From: Rhodanobacter ginsengisoli
GTDB lineage: Bacteria > Pseudomonadota > Gammaproteobacteria > Xanthomonadales > Rhodanobacteraceae
Direction of reading: 5' to 3'
Assembly: GCF_042657065.1 (NCBI RefSeq)
Contig: NZ_JBHSNF010000002.1
Span: forward strand, 62,001 to 126,000
Length of the DNA: 64,000 bases
The notes under the pieces are model-generated. The model saw nothing but the letters and a program-made list of their open reading frames with translations, was not told the DNA's origin and searched no databases. Positions 1 to 8,550 of the stretch are shown here, piece by piece; position 1 is the first letter of the stretch; the number at the start of each line of letters is the position of its first letter. The position numbers were made by a program, and so were the translations under genes.

Positions 1-151
1 TGCGGATCGTTGCCGGGCTCACATCCAGGCCGGACGAACGCGACAACGTGCGCGAGCCGACCGGCTCGCCGTCGACCAGATACTGGGCGATCAGCGTGCG
101 CAGTACGCGTCGCGCGCGTGCATCGAGATCGTGGACATGCGGGTTGATCAT
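1..151 (-). CDS. hrcA: Heat-inducible transcription repressor HrcA (N-terminal fragment, runs off the window)
   Basis: The reverse strand reads from an ATG at 151 through 50 codons to the window edge. It starts MINPHVHDLDARARRVLRTL and continues with the winged-helix segment containing GEPVGSRTLS and LDVSPATIR, which is the HrcA N-terminal signature. HrcA represses chaperone genes (grpE, dnaK, groES) by binding CIRCE operators. Only the DNA-binding head is visible. It is divergent from recN, as in many Lysobacterales. In the shared gap the reverse strand has CTTGCA followed about 15 nt later by CCTTATTT, a weak match to a heat-shock (sigma-32) promoter; I see no clear CIRCE inverted repeat in the 123 bases available. 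Confidence 0.9.
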   Translation of the reverse strand, partial: MINPHVHDLDARARRVLRTLIAQYLVDGEPVGSRTLSRSSGLDVSPATIR

Positions 152-242
152 GCGTTGTAGCAATCCTTGAGACCCGACAGAAATAAGGTCTCCGCGCCCG
201 GCTTGCAAGTGGAGGCGGTGTTTTGCGCCGCCCGGCTGCCGC

Positions 243-248
243 TACAAT
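243..248 (+). promoter_or_regulatory. Predicted -10 element of the recN promoter
   Basis: TACAAT lies 27 bases before the recN ATG, with TTTTGC (221-226) 16 bases upstream as a plausible weak -35. recN is usually SOS-controlled, but I could not identify a convincing LexA operator here. Confidence 0.45.
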
Positions 249-274
249 CCACCCACCCCATCATTTGCCTGCCC

Positions 275-1948
275 ATGCTCACTTCGCTCTACGTCCGTAA
301 TTTTGCTGTCGTCGAGGCTGCCGAGATCGCCTTCGGGCCGGGCCTGACCGTGGTCAGCGGCGAAACCGGCGCCGGCAAGTCGCTGCTGGTGGATGCCCTG
401 ATGCTGCTGGCCGGCGCGCGTGCCGACAGTGGCATGGTAAGGGCCGGCAGCGATCGTGCCGAGCTGGCGGCGGAGTTCGACCTGGCCGGACTGCCCGAAG
501 CCCGCGAATGGCTGCAGCGCGAAGAACTGGACGAGGACGGCAATTGCCAGTTGCGCCGGGTGATCCGCGCCGAAGGCAGTTCCAGGGCATGGATCAACGG
601 CCGTCCCGCCAACGCACGCCAGCTCGGTGAACTGGCCTCCTTGCTGGTCGAGATCCATGGCCAGCATGAGCACCAGGCACTGTTGTCGCGACCGCATCAG
701 TTGGCCCTGCTGGACGCCTACGCCGGTCACGATGACCTGCTGGTGCAGGTACGTGACGCTTCGCTTCAGTGGCGCGAACTCGGCTTGCGCATGCGCAAGC
801 TCAGCGGTGGCGAGGATCGCGACCAGCGGATCGAACTGCTGCGCCACGAACTCGGCGAGCTGGAAAAGTGGGCACTGCCAACCACCGAACTGGGTGAACT
901 CGAAGCGAATCACAAGCGACTGGCCAATGCCGGCCGGCTCGCCGAGGGCAGCGCCGGCGTGGTAGAGCTGCTTGATGGCGACAGCGAATTCGCACTGCGT
1001 CGTGCGCTCGGTCGAGCCCATGCGGAGTTGGGCAAGCTGGCCGCCCTGGATGACAAGCTGACCCCGCTGCTGGAGCTGCTGGACAACGCCAGCATCGAAC
1101 TGGGCGAAGCCGCCGATGGGCTGGGCCGTTACGCGCAGGATATCGACCTCGACCCCGAGCGCTACACCGAAGTGGACAACCACCTGGCGCGCCTGCATGA
1201 GCTGTCGCGCCGGCACCGGCTACCGGTGAGTGAATTGCACGACAAGCTCGCTTCCCTGCGCACCGAGCTGGCTGAGCTCGAGGGTGCCGGCGATGCCCTG
1301 GAACAGTTGGCGGCGCAACGCCAGCGCCTGCAACATGAATACAGCACCGCAGCGACCCAACTGAGCCGTGCGCGTGGCGCGGCCGCGGTGCGCCTGGGCG
1401 AGGAAGTCAGCGTGCTGATGGCGGAACTGGGCATGGCCGGCGGCGTGCTGCGCGTCGAACTGGAACCGGTGACCGGCGATGAGCCGGATGCGCAAGGCCA
1501 GGAACGCTGCGAGCTTCTGGTGAGCGCCAACCCCGGCCAGCCACCCCGCCCCCTGCGCAAGGTGGCCTCCGGCGGTGAACTGGCACGCATCAGCCTGGCG
1601 ATCGAAGTCGCCACGCTGGGCAAGGACACGGTAGGCAGCATGATTTTCGACGAGGTCGACACCGGCATCGGCGGCGCCGTGGCCGAAGTGGTCGGGCAGA
1701 AATTGCGCTCGCTGGGTGATCTGCGCCAGGTCCTGTGCGTGACTCACCTGCCGCAAGTGGCTGCACAGGGGCACGCGCACCTGCGCGTCAGCAAGCACAG
1801 CGACGGCGACTCGACCCGGACGCAAATCGAAAAGCTCGACGCCGGCGGGCGTCGTGATGAGCTGGCCCGCATGTTGGGCGGCGTCGAAATCACCCGTGAA
1901 ACCCGGGCTCACGCCAAACAGATGCTGGATCGGGCCCAGACTGCCTGA
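275..1948 (+). CDS. recN: DNA repair protein RecN
   Basis: SMC-like ATPase of recombinational double-strand break repair; cytoplasmic. The 557-residue product, normal for the family, opens MLTSLYVRNFAVVEAAEI and has a Walker A at GETGAGKS, long heptad-rich arms in the middle, an ABC signature VASGGELARIS and a Walker B IFDEVDTGIGG near the C-terminus. The ATG at 275 is chosen because family members start at this point; the open frame extends upstream to 167 but the extra residues do not look like RecN. Divergent from hrcA. Confidence 0.97.
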   Translation: MLTSLYVRNFAVVEAAEIAFGPGLTVVSGETGAGKSLLVDALMLLAGARADSGMVRAGSDRAELAAEFDLAGLPEAREWLQREELDEDGNCQLRRVIRAEGSSRAWINGRPANARQLGELASLLVEIHGQHEHQALLSRPHQLALLDAYAGHDDLLVQVRDASLQWRELGLRMRKLSGGEDRDQRIELLRHELGELEKWALPTTELGELEANHKRLANAGRLAEGSAGVVELLDGDSEFALRRALGRAHAELGKLAALDDKLTPLLELLDNASIELGEAADGLGRYAQDIDLDPERYTEVDNHLARLHELSRRHRLPVSELHDKLASLRTELAELEGAGDALEQLAAQRQRLQHEYSTAATQLSRARGAAAVRLGEEVSVLMAELGMAGGVLRVELEPVTGDEPDAQGQERCELLVSANPGQPPRPLRKVASGGELARISLAIEVATLGKDTVGSMIFDEVDTGIGGAVAEVVGQKLRSLGDLRQVLCVTHLPQVAAQGHAHLRVSKHSDGDSTRTQIEKLDAGGRRDELARMLGGVEITRETRAHAKQMLDRAQTA

Positions 1949-1978
1949 GCACAACGATCCGCCTCGGTACGACTCGGA

Positions 1979-2614
1979 TCAGCCGTTAGGCGGGAGCAGG
2001 CCGCGCTCGGTCGCCATCCGGTAAAGATCCAGCTCCGAACCCGCACCGAGCTTGCCCATCAGGCTCGCGCGGTGGATATACACGGTTTTCTGGCCAATCC
2101 CCAATTCCGCTGCCACCTGCTTGGGCGTGAGTCCGCCAGCCAGCAACAGGAATACCTCCCGTTCGCGCGCAGTCAGGCGATTGATCGGATCCAGTGCCGC
2201 ATTCGGTCGATCGGCCCGACGCTGGCGCAGATCCGAGCTGAGGAAGCACTCGCCATGCATTACCGCACGCAGGCCAGCCACCAGCTCTTCCGGTGCGACA
2301 CCCTTGGTGACGTAGCCACTGGCGCCGCGTCGCAGGGCCTCGGACACATAGGGTTCGCCGTCGTGCATGCTCAGCACCACGATGTGCGTCTCCGAGCAGA
2401 CGCTGAGCAGGTGCTCGATCAGCGGCAACCCGCTACCGTCAGGCAGCGACAAATCCAGCGCCACCAGGTGCGGACGCCAGTGACTGACTGCTTCCACCGC
2501 ATCGTCGGCACTACGACATTCAGCGACGACATCGAGATCAGGTTCCATCTCGATCAGTCGCTTGAATCCCTCACGAACGATGGCGTGGTCATCGACCAGA
2601 ACAATGCTGTACAT
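1979..2614 (-). CDS. NarL/UhpA-type response regulator (REC + LuxR HTH)
   Basis: A 211-residue two-component regulator. The receiver domain (1-120) has the acidic pair D8-D9, the phospho-acceptor D54 in VALDLSLPDGSG, and the conserved Lys in GYVTKGV. The C-terminal LuxR-type helix-turn-helix contains LTAREREVFLLLAGG and KTVYIHRASLMGKL. It is divergent from the histidine kinase gene starting at 2709 (94-bp gap), so the two are presumably cognate. The family includes UhpA, NarL and GacA; the signal and regulon are unknown. The GGA-rich RNA at about 4.4-4.56 kb, just beyond the kinase, is a possible target. Confidence 0.9.
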   Translation of the reverse strand: MYSIVLVDDHAIVREGFKRLIEMEPDLDVVAECRSADDAVEAVSHWRPHLVALDLSLPDGSGLPLIEHLLSVCSETHIVVLSMHDGEPYVSEALRRGASGYVTKGVAPEELVAGLRAVMHGECFLSSDLRQRRADRPNAALDPINRLTAREREVFLLLAGGLTPKQVAAELGIGQKTVYIHRASLMGKLGAGSELDLYRMATERGLLPPNG

Positions 2615-2708
2615 CCCCCTACTCTACACATTCACCAGCCCCTTGCGCACAACTGTCATAAAGCATCTCCTCGAAGACAGGAGGGGGCAGCATCCGTGCG
2701 GAGTGGAC

Positions 2709-4316
2709 ATGTACCATCCGTGCATGCAAGCGAAATCACTCCATCTGCCCGACTCCGGCCCCTTGCTGGGCATCGGCTATCTGCTGCTGTGGCTGCTGCT
2801 ATGGCCCACCGTCCAGCCATACTGGATGCTGCCGTACGGCCTGCGTTTCGGCGCCTTGTTGCTCACGCCGGTTCGCTACTGGGGCTGGCTGCTCGGCGCC
2901 GAACTGGCGGCCGCGGCAGGCATCGGCGTGGTCCAGGGCCTGCCGCTAGGCTGGGCGGGTTTCGCCATGAACTCGATGCCCGAGCCCCTGGTCATGGCGG
3001 CCGTTCTGTTGATGCTGCGACGCTTCACCCTGCATGCCAGCCTCAACAATCCGCAGGAGGTCACCCGGCTGCTGCTTTCGGTGGTGATGGTAGTAACTGC
3101 CACCATGGCGGTTGACGCGACGATGCTGACGCTCACGCGCCAGCCGGGTTCGCCTGAATTGATGATTGGCGTGCTCGGCGAGGAATTGCTCAGTCACTAT
3201 CTGGGCATCCTGCTGATCGTACCGTTGATGATCATGCTGCTGCGTACCCGGATCGATCGCCGGGCACTGGCCAGCTTGTTCATGGACGGTCTGTTGGTGA
3301 TGTTGCCATCGATGGTCATCCTGCTGCTGCTGTCCGAGCAGGCCGAGCCCCAACCGCAATTCGCCCGGGTCCTGTCCCTCGCACCTGTGCTGTTTTTCGC
3401 GTTCCGCCACGGCTGGCGCGGAGCCAGCATCGCGATGCTGACCACCAGCCTCGGGATGACCTTGGTAGATCGCCATCTCGGTCACGCCCCGTCAACGGCC
3501 GCCGCCTACCTGTTTCTGGCGGTCGCCGGTACCGGTGCATTGCTGCTGGGCTCGGCCAGTGATGCCTTGCGCCGGAGCAGCAAGCGGGTGGCCGAGCAGA
3601 ACGTCTATCTGGGTGCGGTCAACCGCCGACTGGATCAGCTTGCCCATCAGCTGCGCGATGCCGCCCGTGGCAATCTGCAGGCGGACGAAAACCAGCGCCG
3701 GCACCTGGCCGCCGAACTGCATGACGAACTCGGCCAGAACATCACCGCCATCCAGACCCACGTCAAACTCGTGCAGGCCCGCCTGCGGCAGGCGGGCATG
3801 GAAGACATCAGTACCTCGATCAACTCCATCCTGGCGCATATGCGCCGTGCCTTGCATCGCCTGCTGGATGACTTGCGCCCGGCTGTTCTGGATGAGTTCG
3901 GGCTGTTGCGTGCACTCGACGAAGGTCCGATCAGAGACCTCCTCAGCGCGGCCGGCATGGCTTACCGAACCGAGCTTCACGGCGATCCGCGCCTGCTCGA
4001 CGACGACACCCGCACCGCCATCTACCGGCTGGTTCAGGAGAGCGCCACCAATGCGGTCAAGCACGCTCAAGCCAGTGAATTCAGGTTGCGGTTGCGCATC
4101 GGCGAGCGGCAGGGCATTGCGCTGGCCCTGCTCGATCTGCGCGATGACGGCGTCGGCCTGACCGGGCGGCTCCCGCGAGGAGGCCGCGGACTGCAAGGCA
4201 TGCGGGATCGGGTGACTTCACTGGGCGGCCAGTTTCGCCTGCGCCCGGACCACTCCGGCGTACATTTGCGTATTTTGCTGCGGAGCAACAACGGATACGT
4301 GGATGGTGGGCAGTGA
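2709..4316 (+). CDS. Membrane sensor histidine kinase, MASE1 + HisKA_3 (UhpB-like)
   Basis: A 535-residue kinase. Residues 1-290 are a string of hydrophobic helices of MASE1 type (for example GYLLLWLLLWPTVQPYWMLP near the start). A short coiled linker follows, then a HisKA_3 domain with the phospho-acceptor His at about 338 in AAELHDELGQN, and an HATPase with the N-box ESATNAVKHA (Asn about 448) and a glycine-rich RGLQGMRDR. I chose the ATG at 2709 because GGAG sits five bases ahead; the frame is open upstream from 2562 but that part overlaps the divergent regulator. MASE1 kinases sense unknown, often small or aromatic, ligands. Confidence 0.88.
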   Translation: MYHPCMQAKSLHLPDSGPLLGIGYLLLWLLLWPTVQPYWMLPYGLRFGALLLTPVRYWGWLLGAELAAAAGIGVVQGLPLGWAGFAMNSMPEPLVMAAVLLMLRRFTLHASLNNPQEVTRLLLSVVMVVTATMAVDATMLTLTRQPGSPELMIGVLGEELLSHYLGILLIVPLMIMLLRTRIDRRALASLFMDGLLVMLPSMVILLLLSEQAEPQPQFARVLSLAPVLFFAFRHGWRGASIAMLTTSLGMTLVDRHLGHAPSTAAAYLFLAVAGTGALLLGSASDALRRSSKRVAEQNVYLGAVNRRLDQLAHQLRDAARGNLQADENQRRHLAAELHDELGQNITAIQTHVKLVQARLRQAGMEDISTSINSILAHMRRALHRLLDDLRPAVLDEFGLLRALDEGPIRDLLSAAGMAYRTELHGDPRLLDDDTRTAIYRLVQESATNAVKHAQASEFRLRLRIGERQGIALALLDLRDDGVGLTGRLPRGGRGLQGMRDRVTSLGGQFRLRPDHSGVHLRILLRSNNGYVDGGQ

Positions 4317-4327
4317 AACTAGGAATT

Positions 4328-4343
4328 TTTCCGATACCGGAAA
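4328..4343. promoter_or_regulatory. Inverted repeat upstream of the candidate small RNA
   Basis: TTTCCG-ATAC-CGGAAA is a perfect 6-bp dyad about 30-40 bases before the expected RNA start; TACGAT at 4358-4363 could be the -10. It could be an activator site, conceivably for the neighbouring response regulator; this is inference only. Confidence 0.3.
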
Positions 4344-4369
4344 CGTGAAGACATCGTTACGATCGGTTC

Positions 4370-4564
4370 ATCGATGTGGGGGAGCCACCATCGCAAGATG
4401 GTGGATCAGGGTTGTCGTGGGGACGGCGGCTCTGAAAAAACGGCAGGATGCCGTTTCGCCGCTACCTGGCGAGGGATTTCGGCAATCGCGAACCATTCGC
4501 GGGTGCCAACCGACAGGTAGGGGAGTAGTCGCGGGTGGACAGGAGTCCGCCTCGCGGCTTTTTT
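4370..4564 (+). ncRNA. Candidate CsrA/RsmA-sequestering small RNA (Rsm/CsrB-like)
   Basis: No protein-coding pattern is visible between the kinase and fur, but the DNA is highly foldable. Perfect hairpins are 4385-4392/4397-4404 (GCAA tetraloop), 4438-4445/4449-4456 (loop GGA), and 4487-4492/4496-4501, the last enclosed by CTACCTG (4462-4468) pairing with CAGGTAG (4514-4520). A terminator hairpin (4530-4540/4545-4556, loop AGGA) is followed by six T. Eight GGA trinucleotides occur between 4381 and 4544; two are hairpin-loop motifs, GCAGGATGC and ACAGGAGT, close to the CsrA consensus (ACARGGAUGU-like). That is the hallmark of RsmX/Y/Z and CsrB RNAs. The 5' end is estimated. An unrelated structured RNA cannot be excluded. 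Confidence 0.5.
4530..4564 (+). terminator. Intrinsic terminator of the candidate small RNA
   Basis: An 11-bp stem with one bulged T (4552), loop AGGA at 4541-4544, followed by TTTTTT at 4559-4564. The AGGA loop doubles as a possible CsrA-binding site. Confidence 0.8.
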
Positions 4565-4627
4565 ATGCCTGACATTCAGCCGGACCCAAGGCTTGACGGT
4601 GTGAAGGCGCAAGCCAAACGCAGCAGA

Positions 4628-5050
4628 TCAGCCTTTGCGTGAACCCGGCTTGGGTCGCACATACAGGACCAGACTGTGGTCCTCGATCACATAACCGTGG
4701 CGCGCGGCAATTTCGCGCTGCAGGCGCTCGATCTCTTCACTGACGAACTCAATCACCTTCCCGCTGTCCACATCAATCATGTGGTCGTGATGTTTGCCAC
4801 GATCGAGCTCGTAGACTGCCTGGCCACCTTCGAAGTTGTGCTTGACGATGATGCCCGCGGCCTCGAACTGGGTCAGCACGCGATATACCGTCGCCAAGCC
4901 GATATCTTCCTGGTGGGCGAGCAGCTTTTTGTAAACATCTTCCGCGGTGAGGTGCTGCACCCCTTCTTCATCGAAAATCTGCAGGATGCGCATCCGTGGG
5001 TGGGTCACCTTGAGGCCAACCCGGCGCAATTCCTTGGTTTCCTGTTCCAT
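4628..5050 (-). CDS. fur: Ferric uptake regulator Fur
   Basis: Fe(II)-dependent repressor of iron acquisition. The 140-residue protein has the winged helix (LRRVGLKVTHPRMRILQIF, then LATVYRVLTQFEAAG) and the metal site GKHHDHMIDVDSGKVIEF in the dimerisation domain. There is no CxxC pair for a structural zinc, as in some other gammaproteobacterial Fur proteins. Start chosen at MEQETKEL because GGGAGGGTGAG precedes it; the frame is open ten codons further upstream. Divergent from bamE across 78 bp, a conserved arrangement in the order. Confidence 0.96.
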   Translation of the reverse strand: MEQETKELRRVGLKVTHPRMRILQIFDEEGVQHLTAEDVYKKLLAHQEDIGLATVYRVLTQFEAAGIIVKHNFEGGQAVYELDRGKHHDHMIDVDSGKVIEFVSEEIERLQREIAARHGYVIEDHSLVLYVRPKPGSRKG

Positions 5051-5128
5051 ACTCACCCTCCCCGCACACGGCGTTTCCAAGCCGGTAGTGTATCATCCGT
5101 CACCTTCACGATCCTGGACGCAACACGC

Positions 5129-5587
5129 ATGCAAAAGCTGATCACCCTGCTGGTTTTCGTCATGCTGGCGCTTCCCCTCGCCGGCTGCCATATCGTCTAT
5201 ACGCCCGATGTGCAGCAAGGCAATCTGCTGGACAAGAAAGTGGTCGATCAGCTCAAGCCGGGCATGACCAAGCACCAGGTGCTGGTGCTGATGGGCACGC
5301 CTTCGGTCGCCACGCCGTTCGACCAGAGCCGCTGGGATTATGTGTCGACGTTGGCCAAGCGTGGCGGCCCACTCAAGATCCGCACGCTCAAGCTGACCTT
5401 CAACAACGATACGCTGGTGCGCTCCGAGGGCGATTTCTTCGCCCAGGATGCCCAGGAGCTGGTCAAGGACAGCAAGAAATACAACGCGGGCTATCCGGTC
5501 AACGAAACGAAGGGTGACAAGAGCAAGTCCCCGGATGACAACAAGGGCGATGGCGGTTTCGGCCAGGGCGACAACGCCGGTCATTGA
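5129..5587 (+). CDS. bamE: Outer-membrane assembly lipoprotein BamE (SmpA/OmlA)
   Basis: Lipoprotein subunit of the beta-barrel assembly machine. The 152-residue product has a lipoprotein signal peptide ending in the lipobox LPLAGC (Cys about 20). The BamE fold follows, with QGNLLDKKVVDQLKPGMTKH and the segment LMGTPSVATPFDQSRWDYV typical of the family. The C-terminal 40 residues are charged, Asp/Lys/Gly-rich and low-complexity (KGDKSKSPDDNKGDGGFG), longer than in E. coli BamE. Divergent from fur. Confidence 0.95.
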   Translation: MQKLITLLVFVMLALPLAGCHIVYTPDVQQGNLLDKKVVDQLKPGMTKHQVLVLMGTPSVATPFDQSRWDYVSTLAKRGGPLKIRTLKLTFNNDTLVRSEGDFFAQDAQELVKDSKKYNAGYPVNETKGDKSKSPDDNKGDGGFGQGDNAGH

Positions 5588-5640
5588 CCGATATTCCGGC
5601 TTGAATCGGGCAGGATCGAGGCATCCCGTCCGATCGGAGT

Positions 5641-5919
5641 TCAGCGAGCCCGGCGGCGACGTGCCTCCATCGGATCGAGCACGAGCGGCCGGTAGAGTTC
5701 GATCCGGTCGCCTTCCTCTACGACATGGTCCGGCGGCACCTTTTGCGAGAAAATGCCCGTCCGGCGACAGTCGACGGCACCCTCCGGAAGCATTTGCAGT
5801 ATCCCGGACGCCTCGATCGCCTGCCTCACCGTGCTGCCGATGGGCAGCCGGACGCGCCGCAGGATCGAGCGCCCCGCCTGCGCATGGACCACCTCCACCG
5901 TGACGACGCGCTCATCCAT
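5641..5919 (-). CDS. rnfH: RnfH family ubiquitin-like protein
   Basis: A small beta-grasp protein (92 residues) of the RnfH/UPF0125 family, with VTVEVVHAQAGRSILRRVRL, FSQKVPPDHVVEEGDRIELY and RPLVLDPMEARRRRA typical of the family. Function is not firmly known; it pairs with ratA in many gammaproteobacteria. The ATG at 5919 overlaps the last 8 bases of ratA, implying translational coupling; a GTG two codons upstream is an alternative. Confidence 0.93.
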   Translation of the reverse strand: MDERVVTVEVVHAQAGRSILRRVRLPIGSTVRQAIEASGILQMLPEGAVDCRRTGIFSQKVPPDHVVEEGDRIELYRPLVLDPMEARRRRAR

Positions 5920-6370
5920 ACACACGCTCGGCCTCGCGGCAGAAATCGTCCACCATACGCCCGGCCAGGCCTTGAAAGCCCAGTTTCAACGCACCACCGC
6001 CGAGCCGGCCCGCGTACTCGAAATCCAGCGCAAAGGCCACCTTGCAGCCGGCTTCGCCCAATGCAGTGAAGTGCCACACGCCCTCCAGACTGCGGAACGG
6101 GCCATCGACCAGGCTCATTTGCAGACGAGCGGGTGGCTCGACCGCATTGCGGGTGGTGAAGCTCTGCCGAAACCCGGCGAACTTGAGATCCAGCCGCGCC
6201 ACCAGCACATCGCTCTGGCGCTCGACAATCTCGGCGCCGACACACCAGGGGAAGCGCTTTGGGTATGCTTCAACATCATTGACCAGGTCGAACATCTGCG
6301 CAGGCGAATACTTCACCAGTGCGCTGCGGCGAATTTCAATCACGGCAACCTCGATGGTTTTTGCATTCAT
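5912..6370 (-). CDS. ratA: RatA-like START/polyketide-cyclase domain protein
   Basis: A START-like (SRPBCC) protein of 152 residues. IEIRRSALVKYSPAQMFDLV and NDVEAYPKRFPWCVGAEIVE are the conserved RatA N-terminal block. In E. coli RatA associates with 50S subunits and blocks 70S formation; relatives are linked to coenzyme Q (Coq10). The first ATG (6370) is used, but a GTG at 6343 (VIEIRRSALV) matches the usual start of homologues better. Divergent from smpB, operonic with rnfH. Confidence 0.92.
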   Translation of the reverse strand: MNAKTIEVAVIEIRRSALVKYSPAQMFDLVNDVEAYPKRFPWCVGAEIVERQSDVLVARLDLKFAGFRQSFTTRNAVEPPARLQMSLVDGPFRSLEGVWHFTALGEAGCKVAFALDFEYAGRLGGGALKLGFQGLAGRMVDDFCREAERVYG

Positions 6371-6479
6371 CCGTGAATGCGAGGATCAACAAGCAGCCAT
6401 CCATGGCTGCACTTTTCAAAGAGTCCGTTCCAGATGGGACAGGGCCGATCACAGGGCAACGCGCCCGAGTTTAACGGAC

Positions 6480-6971
6480 ATGGCCAAGACGAAGGATAAA
6501 GACAGCAAGGGAGGCGGTACCATCGCGCTCAACAAGCGCGCCCGTTTCGAATACGCCATCGACCAGCGCTACGAGACCGGGGTCGCCCTGCAAGGCTGGG
6601 AGTTGAAGGCACTGCGCGCGGGTCGGATCAATTTCGGCGACAGCTACGCGATCGTCAAGAACAACGAGATTTTCCTGGTCGGCACCTCCATTCCGCCGTT
6701 GATCAGTGCATCTTCCCATGTGATCGCGGAGGATCGACGCACCCGCAAGTTGCTGCTGCATCGAAAGGAAATCGACCAGCTGGTCGGCGCGGTCGAGCGC
6801 AAGGGCTACACCCTGGTACCCACCGCAATGTACTGGAAAGGAAACAAGGTCAAGGTCGAGATCGGGCTGGCTCGCGGCAAGCAGGAACACGACAAGCGCA
6901 ACACCGAAAAGCAGCGCGACTGGCAAATCGAGAAGCAGCGCACCATGCGCTCGCACAATCGCGCCGTCTGA
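6480..6971 (+). CDS. smpB: SsrA-binding protein SmpB
   Basis: Binds tmRNA and delivers it to stalled ribosomes (trans-translation). The 163-residue protein has the family motifs ALNKRARFEYAIDQRYETG, LQGWELKALRAGRINFGDSY and the basic C-terminal tail (KRDWQIEK-like region). The ssrA gene is not in this window. ATG at 6480 chosen by homology. Confidence 0.97.
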   Translation: MAKTKDKDSKGGGTIALNKRARFEYAIDQRYETGVALQGWELKALRAGRINFGDSYAIVKNNEIFLVGTSIPPLISASSHVIAEDRRTRKLLLHRKEIDQLVGAVERKGYTLVPTAMYWKGNKVKVEIGLARGKQEHDKRNTEKQRDWQIEKQRTMRSHNRAV

Positions 6972-6983
6972 GCCCGCCGCGAC

Positions 6984-7013
6984 AAAAAAAAGCCCCGCGA
7001 ATGCGGGGCTCTT
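6984..7013 (-). terminator. Intrinsic terminator after purA
   Basis: AGCCCCGC-GAAT-GCGGGGCT stem (6991-7010). On the minus strand it is followed by seven T (6984-6990), fitting the end of purA transcription. The plus-strand tail (CTTTCT) is weak, so it may also end smpB less efficiently. Confidence 0.9.
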
Positions 7014-7035
7014 TCTGGGTCTACGCAAACTCGGC

Positions 7036-8328
7036 TCAGGCGAACGGATCATCCAGCACGATGGTGTCCTCGCGATCCGCACCGGTGGCAACCAGCGCCA
7101 GGCGGCAACCGGAGAGTTCCTCGACCGCACGCAGGTAGGCGCGGGCGGCGGGCGGCAGCTTGGTCCAGTCGCGGATGCCGGCAGTGGACTCGCTCCAGCC
7201 GGGGAACTCCAGGTAGACCGGCTTGCATTCGTCCCAGCCGTCCGCATCGAGCGGGGCCAACTCGCGGCGCTTGCCCCGGTATTCATAGGCGATGCAGACC
7301 TTGATCGTCTCCAGGCCATCGAGCACGTCGAGCTTGGTGATCGCCAGCCCGTTGATGCCGTTGATCTGGGTGGCGCGCTTGAGCGCAACCAGATCGATCC
7401 AGCCGCAACGACGCGGACGGCCCGTGCTGGCACCGAACTCGTTGCCGACCTTGCGCAGGCGCTCGCCCATCTCGTCCTTCAGTTCGGTCGGGAACGGGCC
7501 GCTGCCGACACGGGTCGCGTAGGCCTTGCAGATGCCCAGCACATAGTCGATGTCACCCGCGCCCACACCCGTCCCGGCCAGCGCACCACCGATGGTGGTG
7601 TTGCTGGAAGTGACGTAGGGATAGGTACCGTGGTCGATGTCGAGCAACGCGCCCTGCGCGCCCTCGAACAGGATGTTGCCGCCCTCCTTGCGCACGTCAT
7701 GCAGGATGGTCGCGACGTCGTCGACCATCGGGCGGATGTATTCGCCCCACGCCAGCGCGTCGTCCAGCACGGTCTGGTAGTCGATCGGCTCGACCTTCAG
7801 CCACTGGGTGAGGATGAAGTTGTGGTAGTCGACCGCGGTTTTCAGCAATGCCGGCAATTCATGCGGATACATCAGGTCGGCCACGCGCACGCTGCGACGG
7901 GCCACCTTGTCCTCGTAGGCCGGACCGATGCCGCGCCCGGTGGTACCGATCGCCTTGCCGCCGGCGGCCAGTTCCCGCGCCCGGTCGACAGCAATGTGGT
8001 ACGGCATGATCAACGGAGTCGCCGGGCTGATCTTGAGCCGCGAGCGCACTTCGACGCCATTGGCCTCGAGTTCGGCAATCTCCTCCATCAATGCCGGCGG
8101 CGACAGCACCACGCCGTTGCCGATCAGGCACAGCGCGTCGTCGCGCAGGATGCCCGAGGGAATCAGGTGCAAAACGGTCTTCTTGCCCTTGATCACCAGC
8201 GTGTGACCGGCGTTGTGGCCGCCCTGGAAGCGCGCCACTGCGCTGACGCGCTCGGTCAGCAGATCGACGATCTTGCCCTTGCCTTCGTCGCCCCACTGGG
8301 CACCGAGAATTACGACTGACTTGCCCAT
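7036..8328 (-). CDS. purA: Adenylosuccinate synthetase
   Basis: Catalyses IMP + Asp + GTP to adenylosuccinate, the first committed AMP step. The 430-residue protein has the N-terminal GAQWGDEGKGKIVDLL loop with its catalytic Asp, GHNAGHT, and TTGRGIGPAYEDK. Full family length. Downstream of hflC on the same strand with a 222-bp gap in which I find no gene (some relatives carry yjeT or hisZ here). Confidence 0.98.
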   Translation of the reverse strand: MGKSVVILGAQWGDEGKGKIVDLLTERVSAVARFQGGHNAGHTLVIKGKKTVLHLIPSGILRDDALCLIGNGVVLSPPALMEEIAELEANGVEVRSRLKISPATPLIMPYHIAVDRARELAAGGKAIGTTGRGIGPAYEDKVARRSVRVADLMYPHELPALLKTAVDYHNFILTQWLKVEPIDYQTVLDDALAWGEYIRPMVDDVATILHDVRKEGGNILFEGAQGALLDIDHGTYPYVTSSNTTIGGALAGTGVGAGDIDYVLGICKAYATRVGSGPFPTELKDEMGERLRKVGNEFGASTGRPRRCGWIDLVALKRATQINGINGLAITKLDVLDGLETIKVCIAYEYRGKRRELAPLDADGWDECKPVYLEFPGWSESTAGIRDWTKLPPAARAYLRAVEELSGCRLALVATGADREDTIVLDDPFA

Positions 8329-8550
8329 GATCTTCTCACTCAGGTTTGCGACGCCCCGCGGATGGGGTTACGCGTGTCTAAAGAAACAGCTGCAATGGCA
8401 CCGGCCCGACGACCATCGCACCGGCACCGGACAGGTGCAAGAAGTGCGACGGCCATGGCGGCGAATCGAGCACCATTGCCTGCCAGCGCAATCCTCGACC
8501 AGAAGCGTCAGGCAGAAGGTGCCTGTCAGCTGCTGTGTCGAGGAAGCAAC

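Noticed and set aside
152..274. CIRCE operator or LexA box in the hrcA-recN gap
   Set aside because: Neither the GAGTGCTAA-type dyad nor a CTG-N10-CAG match is convincing.
8329..8550. Possible small gene (yjeT/DUF2065) between hflC and purA
   Set aside because: No ORF on either strand has the expected helix pattern.
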